A DNA stretch of 64,000 nucleotides from Aliiroseovarius sp. PrR006 (GCF_010500215.1 NZ_JAAGOY010000004.1:1054001-1118000), one strand, 5' to 3'; positions 1 through 9,176 are shown, counted from the stretch's first letter. Numbers and translations: made by a program. Notes: generated by a model not told the origin, from the sequence alone.

Positions 1-1
1 G

Positions 2-295
2 AATACAATCAATCAGTTTCGGTTTGATTACGCAATCATCGGCTGTTCGGCCCTGCGGCAGAATGGTGATTTAATGGATTTTGACATGCAAGAAGTCAGC
101 GTGAGCAAAACCATCATCCGTCAAAGCGATCACGTCATGTTGGTCGCCGACAATTCCAAATTCGACAGAAAAGCCCCTGCCTTTGTCGCATCGATGCAGA
201 GTATTTCGACGATTGTTACGGATAAGTCGGTTCCTGCGGACTGCAAAACACAATGCGATGTTTCTGGAACAGATATTGTCTATGCATCGAGTTGA
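2..295 (+). CDS. DeoR/GlpR-family transcriptional regulator, C-terminal part (cut by window edge)
   Basis: An open frame enters from the left edge and runs to the stop at 293-295, giving about 97 residues. The sequence resembles the end of the DeoR-type sugar-phosphate sensor domain: a stretch like FDYAIIGCSAL, then MDFDMQEV, then VMLVADNSKF followed by a late ISTIVTDK block. These match the family's conserved G-D-(F/Y)-D-x-x-E and (L/A)D-x-S-K-F blocks. The N-terminal winged helix lies outside the window, so the true start cannot be seen. DeoR proteins usually repress adjacent sugar or polyol catabolic operons in response to a phosphorylated sugar. The effector here is unknown. The stop lies about 15 bases inside the end of the following decayed transposase frame, so the insertion reaches the very end of this gene. 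Confidence 0.75.
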   Translation, partial: NTINQFRFDYAIIGCSALRQNGDLMDFDMQEVSVSKTIIRQSDHVMLVADNSKFDRKAPAFVASMQSISTIVTDKSVPADCKTQCDVSGTDIVYASS

Positions 296-900
296 TGATG
301 TGCTGTCAGACAAATTCGAACCACTCTCAGCCAGGCCAGCATCACTGCCCTTAATGCCGCGCAGAGATCGCGCCACTCGGCAAGAGCGGCGGCTCTGTTG
401 AGCTTGAATTGATCTCTGTTCGACAGACTGCACTCGTGATTGAAGTGGTTGAAAACAGAAGAATGGGCGGCGACGAACTTCTGCAAACTTCGCATTCGTC
501 GAAATAGGAGGTGTGAGTTCTCAATCCGGTTGTTCAAATAACGGCCAGTTGTCTGCTTTTCGGCATTCCCGATCTCCCGCATTGCTGCCCCGTAGGACCG
601 AAGGCGATCTGTTACGACAAGCTCTGGCTGGCCGTATCGTTTCATCGCTTTCTTCAGGAATTTAAGGGCCGCACGCCTGCCTCGGCGCTTGGTGACAAAA
701 CTTTCTAGAACTTCTCCTTCGTGATCGATCGCTCGCCACAGGTAGTGCCGCTCGCCGTTGATCTTCACGAACACCTCGTCCAGATGCCACTGCCATCTTG
801 AAAAGGATCGAAGCTGTTGAATTCGATTTCTTCGGATCTCTGATACGAACACAGGGCCAATCCAGACCTTGATGGCCGGTGCAGTCGATGTCCGTTTCGA
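280..900 (-). pseudogene. IS6-family (IS26-like) transposase remnant
   Basis: The minus-strand frame 280-852 carries the DDE core of an IS6 transposase: WHLDEVFVKI (first Asp), VTDRLRSYGAA (second Asp) and NNRIENSH (Glu), ending in ALAEWRDL. It is broken in several ways. The N-terminal helix-turn-helix part is missing. Near 875-890 the homology jumps to another frame, where a TDIDCT block replaces the expected GIDVTHE-like text. After the catalytic Glu the usual arginine-rich stretch (FRRRERAMLRF in relatives) appears shortened by about 10 residues in frame. The remnant lies directly between the DeoR gene and the end of imuC, whose stop is at 942. I could not identify terminal inverted repeats with confidence. 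It is not expected to be active. Confidence 0.8.
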
Positions 901-941
901 ACGTATTTTCCCGAATACTGCGCACTGCCTGAATGGCGGCT

Positions 942-3900
942 TCAGTGAAAATCTCGACTTGGGAACAACCGCTTTGCCTGATCGCGTGGATGCATGGCCC
1001 GGGCGGGATAACGGGCGTTTTTGGGGGTATCATCCGCGCGGGGGCCTTCGGTGGTTAGGGCTTCGGATTGGGGGTGCCCTAATTCGGACAGTTTATAGGA
1101 CAGATCCTCAACATTCTGCGCGATCAGATGCACCACGATCCCTTCACGTTGCAGATAGCCCGTGACGCGCAAGAGCCGCCCGCCCATGACGGCGCGCCGG
1201 AAACGCTCGTAAACTTTGGGCCAGACCACCACATTGCTGACACCCGTTTCATCTTCCAGCGTCAGGAAGATCACACCAGAGGCCGTGCCGGGGCGTTGGC
1301 GGGTGATGACCAGACCGCAGACACTGTGCTGGCCCAAGGGTATGTCTTGCAGGGATGCATGGGTCACAAGACCCGGAAGTGTAGGGCGCAATAGTTCCAT
1401 CGGGTGGGCGCGCAGGCTCAACCGAGTTGAAACATAGTCCTCGACCACCTCTTCGCCCAGTTGCATATTCGGCAATTGGACATCTGGTTCATCAATGCAT
1501 TCCCCATCAATCGGATCATTAAACAGGGGCAAAGGCGTGGGGCTTTGGATCGCCTTGACCTGCCAAAGCGCATCGCGTCGGGTCAGACCCATATCGGAAA
1601 ACGCATCCGCCTCGGCCAGGCGCGTCATCACATCTGGACGCAGACCCGCGCGCAGCCACAAGGCCTGCGGATCCGGGTAGCCATTGCCACGCGCCGCGAC
1701 GATCCAACCCGCGTCCTCTTCCTTGAACCCTTTGATCTGGCGAAACCCCAGACGCAACGCCAGCGCACCATCGGCACGGCGTTCCAGCGTGTTGTCCCAA
1801 TCGGAGTGATTTACACAGAGCGGGCGGGTTTCAACTCCATGTTCACGGACATCGCGCACGATCTGTGCAGGGGCATAAAATCCCATGGGTTGGGAGTTCA
1901 GTAAGGCACAGGCAAAAACCGCCGAATGATGACATTTCAGCCAAGCCGAAACATAGGCCAGCATGGCAAAGGCGGCTGCGTGACTTTCGGGAAAGCCATA
2001 ATCGGCAAAGCCTTCGATTTGACCAAAGCAGCGTTCGGCCACCTCTTGCGGGTAGCCATTGCTCAGCATACCCGCGATGAATTTGTCGCGGTATGTGCCA
2101 ATGGTGCCCATGCGCCGGAAAGAGGCGAGCGAGCGACGCAGGTGGTCGGCCTCTTCCGCAGAAAACCCCGCGCCCACTACGGCGATTTGCAGGGCCTGTT
2201 CCTGAAACAGCGGCACGCCCAGCGTGCGTTTTGTCACCTCTGCCAAAGCGGGGCCAAACGGTTGGGGCTGTTCCTGCCCGTTTCGACGCCGAATATAGGG
2301 CTGCACCATGTCACCCTGAATGGGGCCGGGGCGGACAATGGCGACCTCAATCACCAGATCGTAAAATTCGCGTGGACGCATCCGGGGCAGGAAATTCATC
2401 TGCGCGCGGCTTTCCACCTGAAAGACCCCAATCGCATCGGCGCGACACAGCATGTCATATGTGGGGGCATCGTCCTGTGGGATCGAGGCAATGCTATGGG
2501 TGATGTTCTCGTGGCTCTGTATCAGTTCGAACGATTTGCGAATACAGCTAAGCATGCCCAGCCCCAGAATATCCACCTTGAGAATGCCCAAAGCATCAAT
2601 GTCATCCTTGTCCCAGCAGATGACCGTCCGGTTCTCCATCGCGGCATTTTCAATCGGGGCCAGCTCGTCCAAGCGCCCACGGGTGATGACAAACCCGCCC
2701 ACATGCTGGGATAGGTGACGAGGAAAACCGATGATCTCTTGGATCAGATGGATGGTTTGCATCAGGCGGCGGTCGTCGGGGTCTAGCCCCAGCTCGCGGA
2801 TGCGGTCCAGATCGACGCCGCCATTGCTCATGCCCCAGATCTGCCCCGATAACCCCGCGGTTACGTCCTGAGATAACCCCATCACCTTGCCCACCTCGCG
2901 GATGGCCGCACGGGTGCGAAAATGGATCACGGTGGCGCAAAGTCCTGCACGGTGGCGGCCGTATTTTTCATAGATCCACTGGATCACCTCTTCGCGACGC
3001 TCATGTTCGAAATCCACGTCGATATCCGGCGGCTCGCCCCGGTGTTTGGAGACAAAGCGTTCAAACACCATCGCGATCATATCGGGGCTGACATCGGTGA
3101 TGCCCAGCAAGTAGCACAAGATCGAGTTCGCCGCCGAGCCGCGCCCCTGACACAAAATCCCCTGTGATCTGGCGAATTGCACAATGTCATGCACGGTCAG
3201 AAAATAGGCGGGGAAGTTCAACTCGCGCACCACAGCCAGTTCCTTGGACATCAGCTCCAGCGCCCTGTCTGGTGGACCGTCAGGATAACGGCGCTTTAAC
3301 CCCTCTTTGGCAAGACGTTCCAACCGTTCCTGCGGTGTTTCCCCTTCGGTTTCTTCATGCGGGTATTCGTATGAGAGCTCACTCAGATCAAAACTGCATT
3401 TATCCGTGATCTCTAATGTCCGACGCAGGGCTGCCGGATGGTTGCGAAAGACCCGCACCATATCGGCCCCTGCCTTCAGGCGACGCTCACCATTCGGAAG
3501 CGCGCGGGTGCCTATTTCATCAATGGTGATATGTTCGCGCAGACAGGTCAGCACATCTGCCAGCTGACGGCGGGACGCGCGGTGCATCAGAACATCCCCC
3601 ACCGCCACCATCGGGGCAGACGCCCTTTGCGCGGCCTGTGCGCAGGTGTTCAGATAGGCCTGATCACTGCCATCATAACGCGGTGCCGCCCCCAAAAAGA
3701 CGTGACCCGGAAAATGTCGCCCCAGGCTGCGAAGCTCGGACACGGCATCCTTTAATCCGCCCTGCGGCAGGGCAATCAGGATCATGCCCTTGCAGGCGGG
3801 GATCATATCCTTTCTGTAAAGGATGCATTCCCCTTTTTCGGCCCGTCGTTTGCCAAGCGTCAGAAGCCGCGTGAGCCGCTTATACGCCGCCCTGTCGCGT

Positions 3901-4259
3901 GGCAGGGCGATCCAGTCCACTGAACCGTCCTGCAACACCAACCGACAGCCGACAATCAGCTTGGGTAACGAAACTGAATCGGGCTTCGCCAGTGGATCAT
4001 TCTGCCCTCTGGTTTGCCGGGACGAGCTATCCACCCTCTGCTGTGATCGGATCTGCACCACATCCTGCGTTTCGCGCCGCAGTTCCTTGAGCGCCGACCA
4101 CGCGCGTACCACCCCCGCCAATGAATTGCGATCCGTGATGGCAATGGCCGACAGTCCCAATTCAGCAGCCCGCACCACCAGTTCCTCAGGATGCGAGGCC
4201 CCGGTCAGGAAGGTGAAGTTTGTGGTGATGCAAAGCTCTGCGTAATCCTGTGCCGTCAT
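942..4259 (-). CDS. imuC: Error-prone DNA polymerase ImuC (DnaE2)
   Basis: C-family polymerase of the damage-inducible mutagenesis complex ImuA-ImuB-ImuC, which copies past lesions with the beta clamp. From the chosen start it is 1105 residues. The N-terminal PHP domain begins near FTFLTGASHPEEL. The catalytic Asp pair is in PPDIDVDFEHER around residues 410-420, and the protein ends in the family-typical RDFH. The frame is open 18 codons further upstream, but I chose ATG 4259 because it forms an ATGA overlap with the imuB stop and gives the usual MTAQDYAEL start. A Gln/Ser/Arg-rich stretch of roughly 35-40 residues near positions 62-97 looks like an insertion in the PHP region. In this family regulation is normally by LexA, but I saw no box. 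Confidence 0.95.
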   Translation of the reverse strand: MTAQDYAELCITTNFTFLTGASHPEELVVRAAELGLSAIAITDRNSLAGVVRAWSALKELRRETQDVVQIRSQQRVDSSSRQTRGQNDPLAKPDSVSLPKLIVGCRLVLQDGSVDWIALPRDRAAYKRLTRLLTLGKRRAEKGECILYRKDMIPACKGMILIALPQGGLKDAVSELRSLGRHFPGHVFLGAAPRYDGSDQAYLNTCAQAAQRASAPMVAVGDVLMHRASRRQLADVLTCLREHITIDEIGTRALPNGERRLKAGADMVRVFRNHPAALRRTLEITDKCSFDLSELSYEYPHEETEGETPQERLERLAKEGLKRRYPDGPPDRALELMSKELAVVRELNFPAYFLTVHDIVQFARSQGILCQGRGSAANSILCYLLGITDVSPDMIAMVFERFVSKHRGEPPDIDVDFEHERREEVIQWIYEKYGRHRAGLCATVIHFRTRAAIREVGKVMGLSQDVTAGLSGQIWGMSNGGVDLDRIRELGLDPDDRRLMQTIHLIQEIIGFPRHLSQHVGGFVITRGRLDELAPIENAAMENRTVICWDKDDIDALGILKVDILGLGMLSCIRKSFELIQSHENITHSIASIPQDDAPTYDMLCRADAIGVFQVESRAQMNFLPRMRPREFYDLVIEVAIVRPGPIQGDMVQPYIRRRNGQEQPQPFGPALAEVTKRTLGVPLFQEQALQIAVVGAGFSAEEADHLRRSLASFRRMGTIGTYRDKFIAGMLSNGYPQEVAERCFGQIEGFADYGFPESHAAAFAMLAYVSAWLKCHHSAVFACALLNSQPMGFYAPAQIVRDVREHGVETRPLCVNHSDWDNTLERRADGALALRLGFRQIKGFKEEDAGWIVAARGNGYPDPQALWLRAGLRPDVMTRLAEADAFSDMGLTRRDALWQVKAIQSPTPLPLFNDPIDGECIDEPDVQLPNMQLGEEVVEDYVSTRLSLRAHPMELLRPTLPGLVTHASLQDIPLGQHSVCGLVITRQRPGTASGVIFLTLEDETGVSNVVVWPKVYERFRRAVMGGRLLRVTGYLQREGIVVHLIAQNVEDLSYKLSELGHPQSEALTTEGPRADDTPKNARYPARAMHPRDQAKRLFPSRDFH

Positions 4260-5743
4260 GCAAACTCCCCCTGCACAAACCAGCTCGGGTTTTGCGGCGT
4301 GTGAAATAGCCATAGCCTGCGCCCTTCGCGCGTTTCCACCCGCCAGTAGTCGCGCAGACCTGAACGCCAGTTCTCATCCCCAAGCCACCATTCTGGCGCG
4401 ATACGCTCCGGCCCAGTGGCGCGCCCCGTGGTCAGGGACATCCGTCGCCAACGAAACCGCGCTGGCGGGCGAGGCCCGCTGGCGGCAATGGGTTCAGGCG
4501 GAAAGAGGATCAGGGGACGCGGGTTCAGGCTGTTCCATCCCCCTGCCGGTTCAGAATAGGCGGCGGGTGCGATGATAAAACTCCGCTCTGGAATATGGCT
4601 GTCAGCTGGCAGGAAGCGATGGATGTTTTCCAACCCGATCCGCGTGCCAAGTCGGCTGATCAGATCGTCCAGCCTGTCTTGCCTCCTGTCCGACACATGG
4701 CTGATTTGTTGTATCGGCAAACTCTCAACCTGCGTGGCCTCCAGACGCAGCTGATCGATGCCGAAACCCGCATCAATCTCGCTCAATCCCCGCTCAAAGA
4801 GGGGTAAAATTCGTTTGGCGTCCCGCAATGGTCGCGCCAAACGCAGTTCGACATGTTGCTGGCCCTGATCAACGCGGCGCAGGGTGAGGCAAAGTTTGCG
4901 CGCACCCATTTCTTGTGCCTTCAGTTTCGCGCAGAGTTGAGACAGCAATCGTTCTGTCCCAGCCATCACATCCGCGAGCAAGCCAATCGGTTCGGGCAAG
5001 GTTATGCGCACCGCATAGTGGGGAGGGTCGGCATGGGGTGAGATATCTTCGGGCTGAGCGCCCAAGGCCTGATCTAATCGCAGCAGTAGGCCAGGTCCAA
5101 AGCGGCGGGTCAGCGGCGCACGCGCCGCCTTGGCCAGATCACCAATGCTGCGCAGCCCCAGACGTTGCAATGCAATCGACATATCCTCGTCGATCCGCAA
5201 ACCTGCCACCGGCAGATCTGTCAGGGCAGCCAGCATATCCCCGCTTGGGGCAATCCCCTCGTCATAATGCGCCAAGGCCCAGGCCGCCCCGCGCGTATCG
5301 GCACAGCCGATCTGCACTGATAGCCCTGAGCGCATCAAACGCATGCGCATGTCGCCCAGCATGGGGGCTTCACCGCCAAACAGATGCGTGGATCCGGTGA
5401 CATCCATCACCAAACCATCCGTGCCATCTACCCCGACCCACGGGCAATAGCGCGTGGCCCAACGACATAGGGCGCGCAGGAAACGGTGATCTTGTTCCGG
5501 TTCGGCTATTTGGCTTTGCAACTCAGGGCAAAATGCGCAGGCATCCGCATAGGGCATGCCTGGGTGCAGCCCCTGATGTTCTGCCGCCCTATTCAGGCAA
5601 TAGATACGATTAGAATTTTTCTGCTTCAGCGTCAGGACAAAGGGGCCATCGAACGCGCGCAGCCGTAAAACCCGGTCACTTGCCAGCCGGGGAAACCATA
5701 ACGAGACGACGCGCCGCTGTATCCCATCGAACATGCCAGACAC
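4256..5743 (-). CDS. imuB: ImuB, Y-family polymerase-like mutagenesis protein
   Basis: Catalytically inactive Y-family relative that acts as the hub of the ImuABC mutasome, binding ImuC and the beta clamp. The product is 495 residues. The N-terminus reads VSLWFPRLASDRVL, characteristic of ImuB, followed by the palm-like block with GTDGLVMDVTGSTHLFGGE. Helix-hairpin and little-finger-like regions follow, then a basic C-terminal tail with FHTPQNPSWFVQGEF. Two ATG codons (5743 and 5734) are possible starts. Either overlaps the end of imuA by about 60-70 bases, so translation is coupled. The stop overlaps the imuC start by four bases. Confidence 0.93.
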   Translation of the reverse strand: MSGMFDGIQRRVVSLWFPRLASDRVLRLRAFDGPFVLTLKQKNSNRIYCLNRAAEHQGLHPGMPYADACAFCPELQSQIAEPEQDHRFLRALCRWATRYCPWVGVDGTDGLVMDVTGSTHLFGGEAPMLGDMRMRLMRSGLSVQIGCADTRGAAWALAHYDEGIAPSGDMLAALTDLPVAGLRIDEDMSIALQRLGLRSIGDLAKAARAPLTRRFGPGLLLRLDQALGAQPEDISPHADPPHYAVRITLPEPIGLLADVMAGTERLLSQLCAKLKAQEMGARKLCLTLRRVDQGQQHVELRLARPLRDAKRILPLFERGLSEIDAGFGIDQLRLEATQVESLPIQQISHVSDRRQDRLDDLISRLGTRIGLENIHRFLPADSHIPERSFIIAPAAYSEPAGGWNSLNPRPLILFPPEPIAASGPRPPARFRWRRMSLTTGRATGPERIAPEWWLGDENWRSGLRDYWRVETREGRRLWLFHTPQNPSWFVQGEFA

Positions 5744-6242
5744 CTAATGTTCCTGATTTGTTCTTAATAAGCTCCCACCGTTGTAGAGTCGAGTCCTCGG
5801 CGCCTGTCTCGGGGTCGAAGACTGGCGTGCAGCGCCAGCGCGTTTCCACGGCATTGCTGCCCATACCTTCGGGAATGATCGCCAATCCGGTGGCGTCCCC
5901 ATCCCGCGCGGCAAGCTGCAACCGCCGCCCTTCGGTCAAACCAACAGGTTGGCTGAGCTGCATTATAACCAGCGACACCGCCCCCGAACGCAAGGCCTCT
6001 TCGGCCACTGCAAGTGTTTCAGTTTGGTTTTGGGTGATGCAGCGGATCAACCGCGATGGGTCCGCGAAATCGGCAAAGCCAGCAGGGTTGATCTGACTGG
6101 TTTCCCAGTTTTCGCGAATCCACATCGCCCCCCCCCTCAAATGCGTCGTGAGCACAAAGGCAAACATATACGCTCCGAACCCGCATACCTCATGTGTGCG
6201 GGTTCTGGCAGGAGGGAAGAATGGAATCTCAGCATGTTGCAT
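5676..6242 (-). CDS. imuA: ImuA, RecA/SulA-like mutasome protein
   Basis: First gene of the imuA-imuB-imuC cassette. The family is RecA-like and is needed for induced mutagenesis. The recognisable part starts at THEVCGFGAYMFAF and continues through a WIRENW block, FADPSRLIRC, EEALRSGAVSLVI and RRLQLAARDG, all typical of ImuA from this group. I chose ATG 6242 (188 residues) because the frame further upstream, open to 6476, has no family character. No good ribosome site precedes 6242, so the start is uncertain. The 3' end overlaps imuB by about 68 bases. I searched by eye for a GAAC-N7-GAAC or GTTC-N7-GTTC SOS box upstream and found none. Confidence 0.85.
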   Translation of the reverse strand: MQHAEIPFFPPARTRTHEVCGFGAYMFAFVLTTHLRGGAMWIRENWETSQINPAGFADFADPSRLIRCITQNQTETLAVAEEALRSGAVSLVIMQLSQPVGLTEGRRLQLAARDGDATGLAIIPEGMGSNAVETRWRCTPVFDPETGAEDSTLQRWELIKNKSGTLGVWHVRWDTAARRLVMVSPAGK

Positions 6243-6436
6243 GCGTAGAATGTATTGGAAAGCACTTGAGCCAGACAATACCGGACATTGGTGCCGTTGC
6301 AGCGAAAGCTCACTTTGTCTACAACCGGTCTGTTCGTGACTAACGCGGCAAATGACCGTTTTCCGCCCTTTGATACCCTCCTCAAAAAGAAAATAGGAAG
6401 CTCCCCCGGCAGCCAAGAAGGCCACCGAGGGAGGGG

Positions 6437-6613
6437 TTAGTGTAGTCGTCCTTTCACGACGTAGTCCGCGAACCATTGCCAGTACTTGGATGCGTCCTTG
6501 AAGCCCTGAGCCTGTGTGGCCAGATCTTCTGCTCTGGAACGAGAAAGGCCGCCTTCATACTGATGAATAGCGGCCCTCTCTTCGAACTCTTCAATGTCTG
6601 TATCTGGCTCATC
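6437..6613 (-). pseudogene. Small acidic ORF downstream of integrase remnant, no start codon
   Basis: A minus-strand frame with clear protein character (DEPDTDIEEFEERAA, then AEDLATQAQGF, then YWQWFADYVVKG) runs for 58 codons to a TAA at 6437-6439. It opens with no ATG, GTG or TTG in frame at the right place: the codon before the first Asp is TGG. It overlaps the TGA of the integrase remnant (6609) in another frame. I know short proteins of this look beside phage-type integrases in related genomes, but cannot name a function. It is either a small gene that lost its start or a piece shifted out of the integrase frame. Confidence 0.45.
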
Positions 6614-6899
6614 CCAAGCACCTCGACGGCAACTGGATCTGGTCTACGATGGATCGCTTCTGCTCGTCGGAGATCCCCGCCGAGTAGATGCCGTAGGTCA
6701 GCTTGTTCTCTGATTGAGCGGACTTGTGGCCCACCAGAGATGCCGTGAAGTGTTCCGGGACACCCGTACGTTCGCATTGAGTGATGAACCACTTTCGAGT
6801 GCTGTGGAACACCAACTGGGGGCGTTCCGGAGAAAGCTCATCACGTAGCCTAGCGAAGGTCTTCGTCACCTTGCTGACGGTCAGGCCGGGGACCCGGCT
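6609..6899 (-). pseudogene. Tyrosine recombinase (phage-type integrase) C-terminal remnant
   Basis: About 97 codons resembling the catalytic C-terminus of a tyrosine recombinase: FHSTRKWFIT contains the HxxR pair, LVGHKS the second His, and TYGIYSAG the nucleophilic Tyr. The first catalytic Arg and the whole N-terminal DNA-binding half are missing. Reading upstream, an in-frame TAG at 6900-6902 ends the frame just before SRVPGLTVSK, which still reads like integrase. It is therefore a dead fragment. It lies immediately 5' of imuA and forms the left border of the AT-richer block that ends at tRNA-Gln. Confidence 0.75.
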
Positions 6900-7151
6900 C
6901 TAGGTGAAATAGGCCGACTTCGGCCCTGAGCTGTCAATGGTGTGGAACGCAGCGAATGTCAGCTTGGAATACATAGTGACGGATTTTGCGCAAAGCATGA
7001 ACGACGACAAAGCCCCCAAAACTCCCGTTGGAGAGACAATATGGTAGTATCAGGAATGCAAGCAACTGCCTTAGAGACACAGCCAAGCGCTTCAATATGC
7101 TGACGGAAAAGCTCTACAAGATTGTCGGACTGAACGTCCCCAAAAGCCCGA
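6900..7151. other. Intergenic stretch between integrase remnant and epimerase
   Basis: No intact gene is visible. Minus-strand frames continue for short distances without recognisable homology. The segment at 6949-6963 carries a GCAGCGAATGT word that recurs near 8243 and 9246, inside the same block, suggesting old repeated sequence. Confidence 0.4.
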
Positions 7152-8036
7152 TCACTCCAAGACATCGCGCCAAGAGTGCTTTGGCTGAAACCCGACCATC
7201 TTCTTGGCCTTCTTGTTGGAAAAGAAAGTCTCGTTCGCGCCCATCTCGCAGCGCACTTCGACACCCTGATAAAACTGCTCAATCACCTGATCCGACGCGA
7301 TACCGACCGACATGTCGTCGTTCGAAACGTTGAACACTTCGTAGCCCAAGCCGTCGGTCTTCAGGCAGCAATCGACCATATGCCCCAAATCGCGAGCATC
7401 GATATAAGCAAATATGTTGCGGCGGCGCAGAGCCGGGCTTTCCATGAATGCCGGGAACGTCTCTGTATATTCATGTGGCTCGATCACGTTGTTGATCCGC
7501 AATCCGTAGATGTCAGCGCCTGTCCGAGCCTGAAAGGATTGAGCGGTCACCTCATTGCAGACCTTCGACATGGCGTAGCTGTCATGGGGCACGGTCGGGT
7601 GGGTTTCATCAACAGGGACGAAGTCCGGTTTCACCTCTCCTTCGGAAAAGCAGATGGCATAGGTGGTCTCGGAGCTTGCGAAGATCACCTTCGGGACGCC
7701 AAGCTTCACTGCCGCCTCGATCACGTTGTAGGTGGTCAAGGTGTTCTGGCGAAAGCACTCGCCATCGGTACCGATCATAACGCGGGGGATTGCCGCGAAA
7801 TGCACAACGGCATCATAGGTTGGAACGCCGGCGCCCGCGTCCAATTCCGCACCTTCGACGAACTGAGACATGGCGCCGATGACCTGGCCCGCATCGCAGA
7901 GGTCTACCAACAACTCGGGACAATCCAGCCCAGAGGGCGATTGATCCACATTCACAACATGATGGCCTTGGGCCTGCAGGTGCCGGATTGCCCACTTGCC
8001 CGCCTTGCCGCTGCCGCCCGTAAAGAATACTCTCAT
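7152..8036 (-). CDS. NAD-dependent epimerase/dehydratase (extended SDR)
   Basis: Extended short-chain dehydrogenase of 294 residues. The Rossmann motif TGGSGKAGKW is at residues 6-15, the AAIPRV-type cofactor loop near 81, and the catalytic Tyr-x3-Lys is Y154-AMS-K158. Members act on nucleotide sugars or related sugar lactones; the exact substrate cannot be read from the sequence. The ORF could open at a TTG at 8048, but a GGAGGG ribosome site lies just before ATG 8036, which also gives the usual MRVFFTGG start. It stands alone, with mobile-element debris on its 3' side, and is part of the putative island. Confidence 0.8.
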   Translation of the reverse strand: MRVFFTGGSGKAGKWAIRHLQAQGHHVVNVDQSPSGLDCPELLVDLCDAGQVIGAMSQFVEGAELDAGAGVPTYDAVVHFAAIPRVMIGTDGECFRQNTLTTYNVIEAAVKLGVPKVIFASSETTYAICFSEGEVKPDFVPVDETHPTVPHDSYAMSKVCNEVTAQSFQARTGADIYGLRINNVIEPHEYTETFPAFMESPALRRRNIFAYIDARDLGHMVDCCLKTDGLGYEVFNVSNDDMSVGIASDQVIEQFYQGVEVRCEMGANETFFSNKKAKKMVGFQPKHSWRDVLE

Positions 8037-8447
8037 TTCGCCCTCCAATTTTCAGCACCAGAATGCCTGTCCGAATAGTGCTTGATGATGAACCACCAAT
8101 GGTTTGGAGCGCAAGGCCGCCCCTTGGTGCAACGGCAGCTCTAAAAGAGGCCCGGTGACGACGAGGTCAGCGCGTCACGGGGGAAGACTGGACAATTCCA
8201 CCGGCATCGCCCTTTTTTTCGCAAAGCTGTCGTTCATGCGGCCGCAGCGAATTCACACTAGTCCGCAGTTTACCAGTTCATGCGCAGAGCATCGAAAGGC
8301 GGTTCATGCTAGACTTGCCGTTCGTGGATCACGCGGCGAAGGTTCTTGAAGAGCCCAAGGCGGTAATTGATCTAGGGCAGGTTTCGCTTCAAATTGCGTA
8401 ATATATTGCAGCAAAATTGACCGCGCGCGAACTCGGAGGATAGTTAC
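8037..8447. other. Non-coding gap upstream of chaC-like gene
   Basis: About 410 bases without a gene I can support. A short plus-strand piece near 8117-8140 looks like the 5' part and D-arm of a tRNA, but there is no matching 3' half. The segment 8243-8300 contains words (GCAGCGAAT, CCGCAGTTTACCAGTTCA, TTCATGCGC) that recur in altered form at 9220-9301 on the other side of the next gene. Confidence 0.5.
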
Positions 8448-9176
8448 TTGAATAACAGCGATCCATACCGCCATCACCCAGAGCTACGCGGAAAAATCAA
8501 ACCTGCGAGTGAGTCCTTCTTCCGCGATGTGGATCTTGATGTCGTGGATGCGAACGTGGCCAAAGCCGGCCTCCCTTCTGGTTGGCGTACGCCATGTGCA
8601 GAACGTGAGGCGGAGCGGCGAGAGTGGCTAAAAGAGCGCTGGGGTCAAGACCTTTGGGTGTTTGGCTATGGATCGCTCATGTGGGATCCCTCGATTGAGT
8701 TTGTTGAGGTTCGCCGCGCGCATTGTCTCGGATACCAGCGAAGCTTTTGCCTGTGGGATGAAGGTGGCCGCGGTACCGTCAACGAGCCCGGATTAATGCT
8801 GGCTATCGATGAAGGCGGAAAATGTGATGGTCTGGCGCTCCGTATTGAGGCCGACAAAGTGGATCATGAGACGTTTGTATTGTTCCGTCGAGAAATGATC
8901 GCGCCAGCGTATCAACCGGATTGGCTCAGTCTCGACACTGCGGCTGGGCCGATAGAGGCGCTGGGTTTCGTTGCCAACCGCGATAACAAGAACATAAGAC
9001 CTGGAATACCGTTGCACGATCAGGCCGAAATGATCGCTCAGGCGGAGGGATTCCTCGGCACGAACTATGACTATTTGTCAGACACCCAAAAGCATTTAGA
9101 CCTCCTCGGGATTGATGATCCCTATATTGCGGAGCTTTGTGCTGCAGTCGGTGCCTTTCACAATTCATCCACCTGA
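8448..9176 (+). CDS. ChaC-like gamma-glutamylcyclotransferase
   Basis: Protein of 242 residues of the ChaC family, which cleaves glutathione to 5-oxoproline and Cys-Gly in the cytosol. The substrate-binding loop VFGYGSLMW is at residues 71-79, and the likely catalytic Glu is E149 in the FRREM motif. The CDG-LALRI block between them is also typical. The start is a TTG at 8448, supported by GGAGG eight bases upstream; no ATG lies nearby in frame. It is a monocistronic unit within the AT-richer block. Degenerate repeats lie on both sides, which suggests that it arrived or moved as a unit. Confidence 0.85.
   Translation: MNNSDPYRHHPELRGKIKPASESFFRDVDLDVVDANVAKAGLPSGWRTPCAEREAERREWLKERWGQDLWVFGYGSLMWDPSIEFVEVRRAHCLGYQRSFCLWDEGGRGTVNEPGLMLAIDEGGKCDGLALRIEADKVDHETFVLFRREMIAPAYQPDWLSLDTAAGPIEALGFVANRDNKNIRPGIPLHDQAEMIAQAEGFLGTNYDYLSDTQKHLDLLGIDDPYIAELCAAVGAFHNSST

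Noticed and set aside
71-433. 120-residue minus-strand ORF at the left edge
   Set aside because: It is antisense to the DeoR-type C-terminus and shows no protein-family character.
8117-8180. tRNA-like piece (GCCCCTTGGTGCAACGGCAGC) upstream of the ChaC-like gene
   Set aside because: The start resembles an acceptor and D-arm, but no anticodon arm, T-arm or matching 3' acceptor strand follows, so no tRNA gene is supported.
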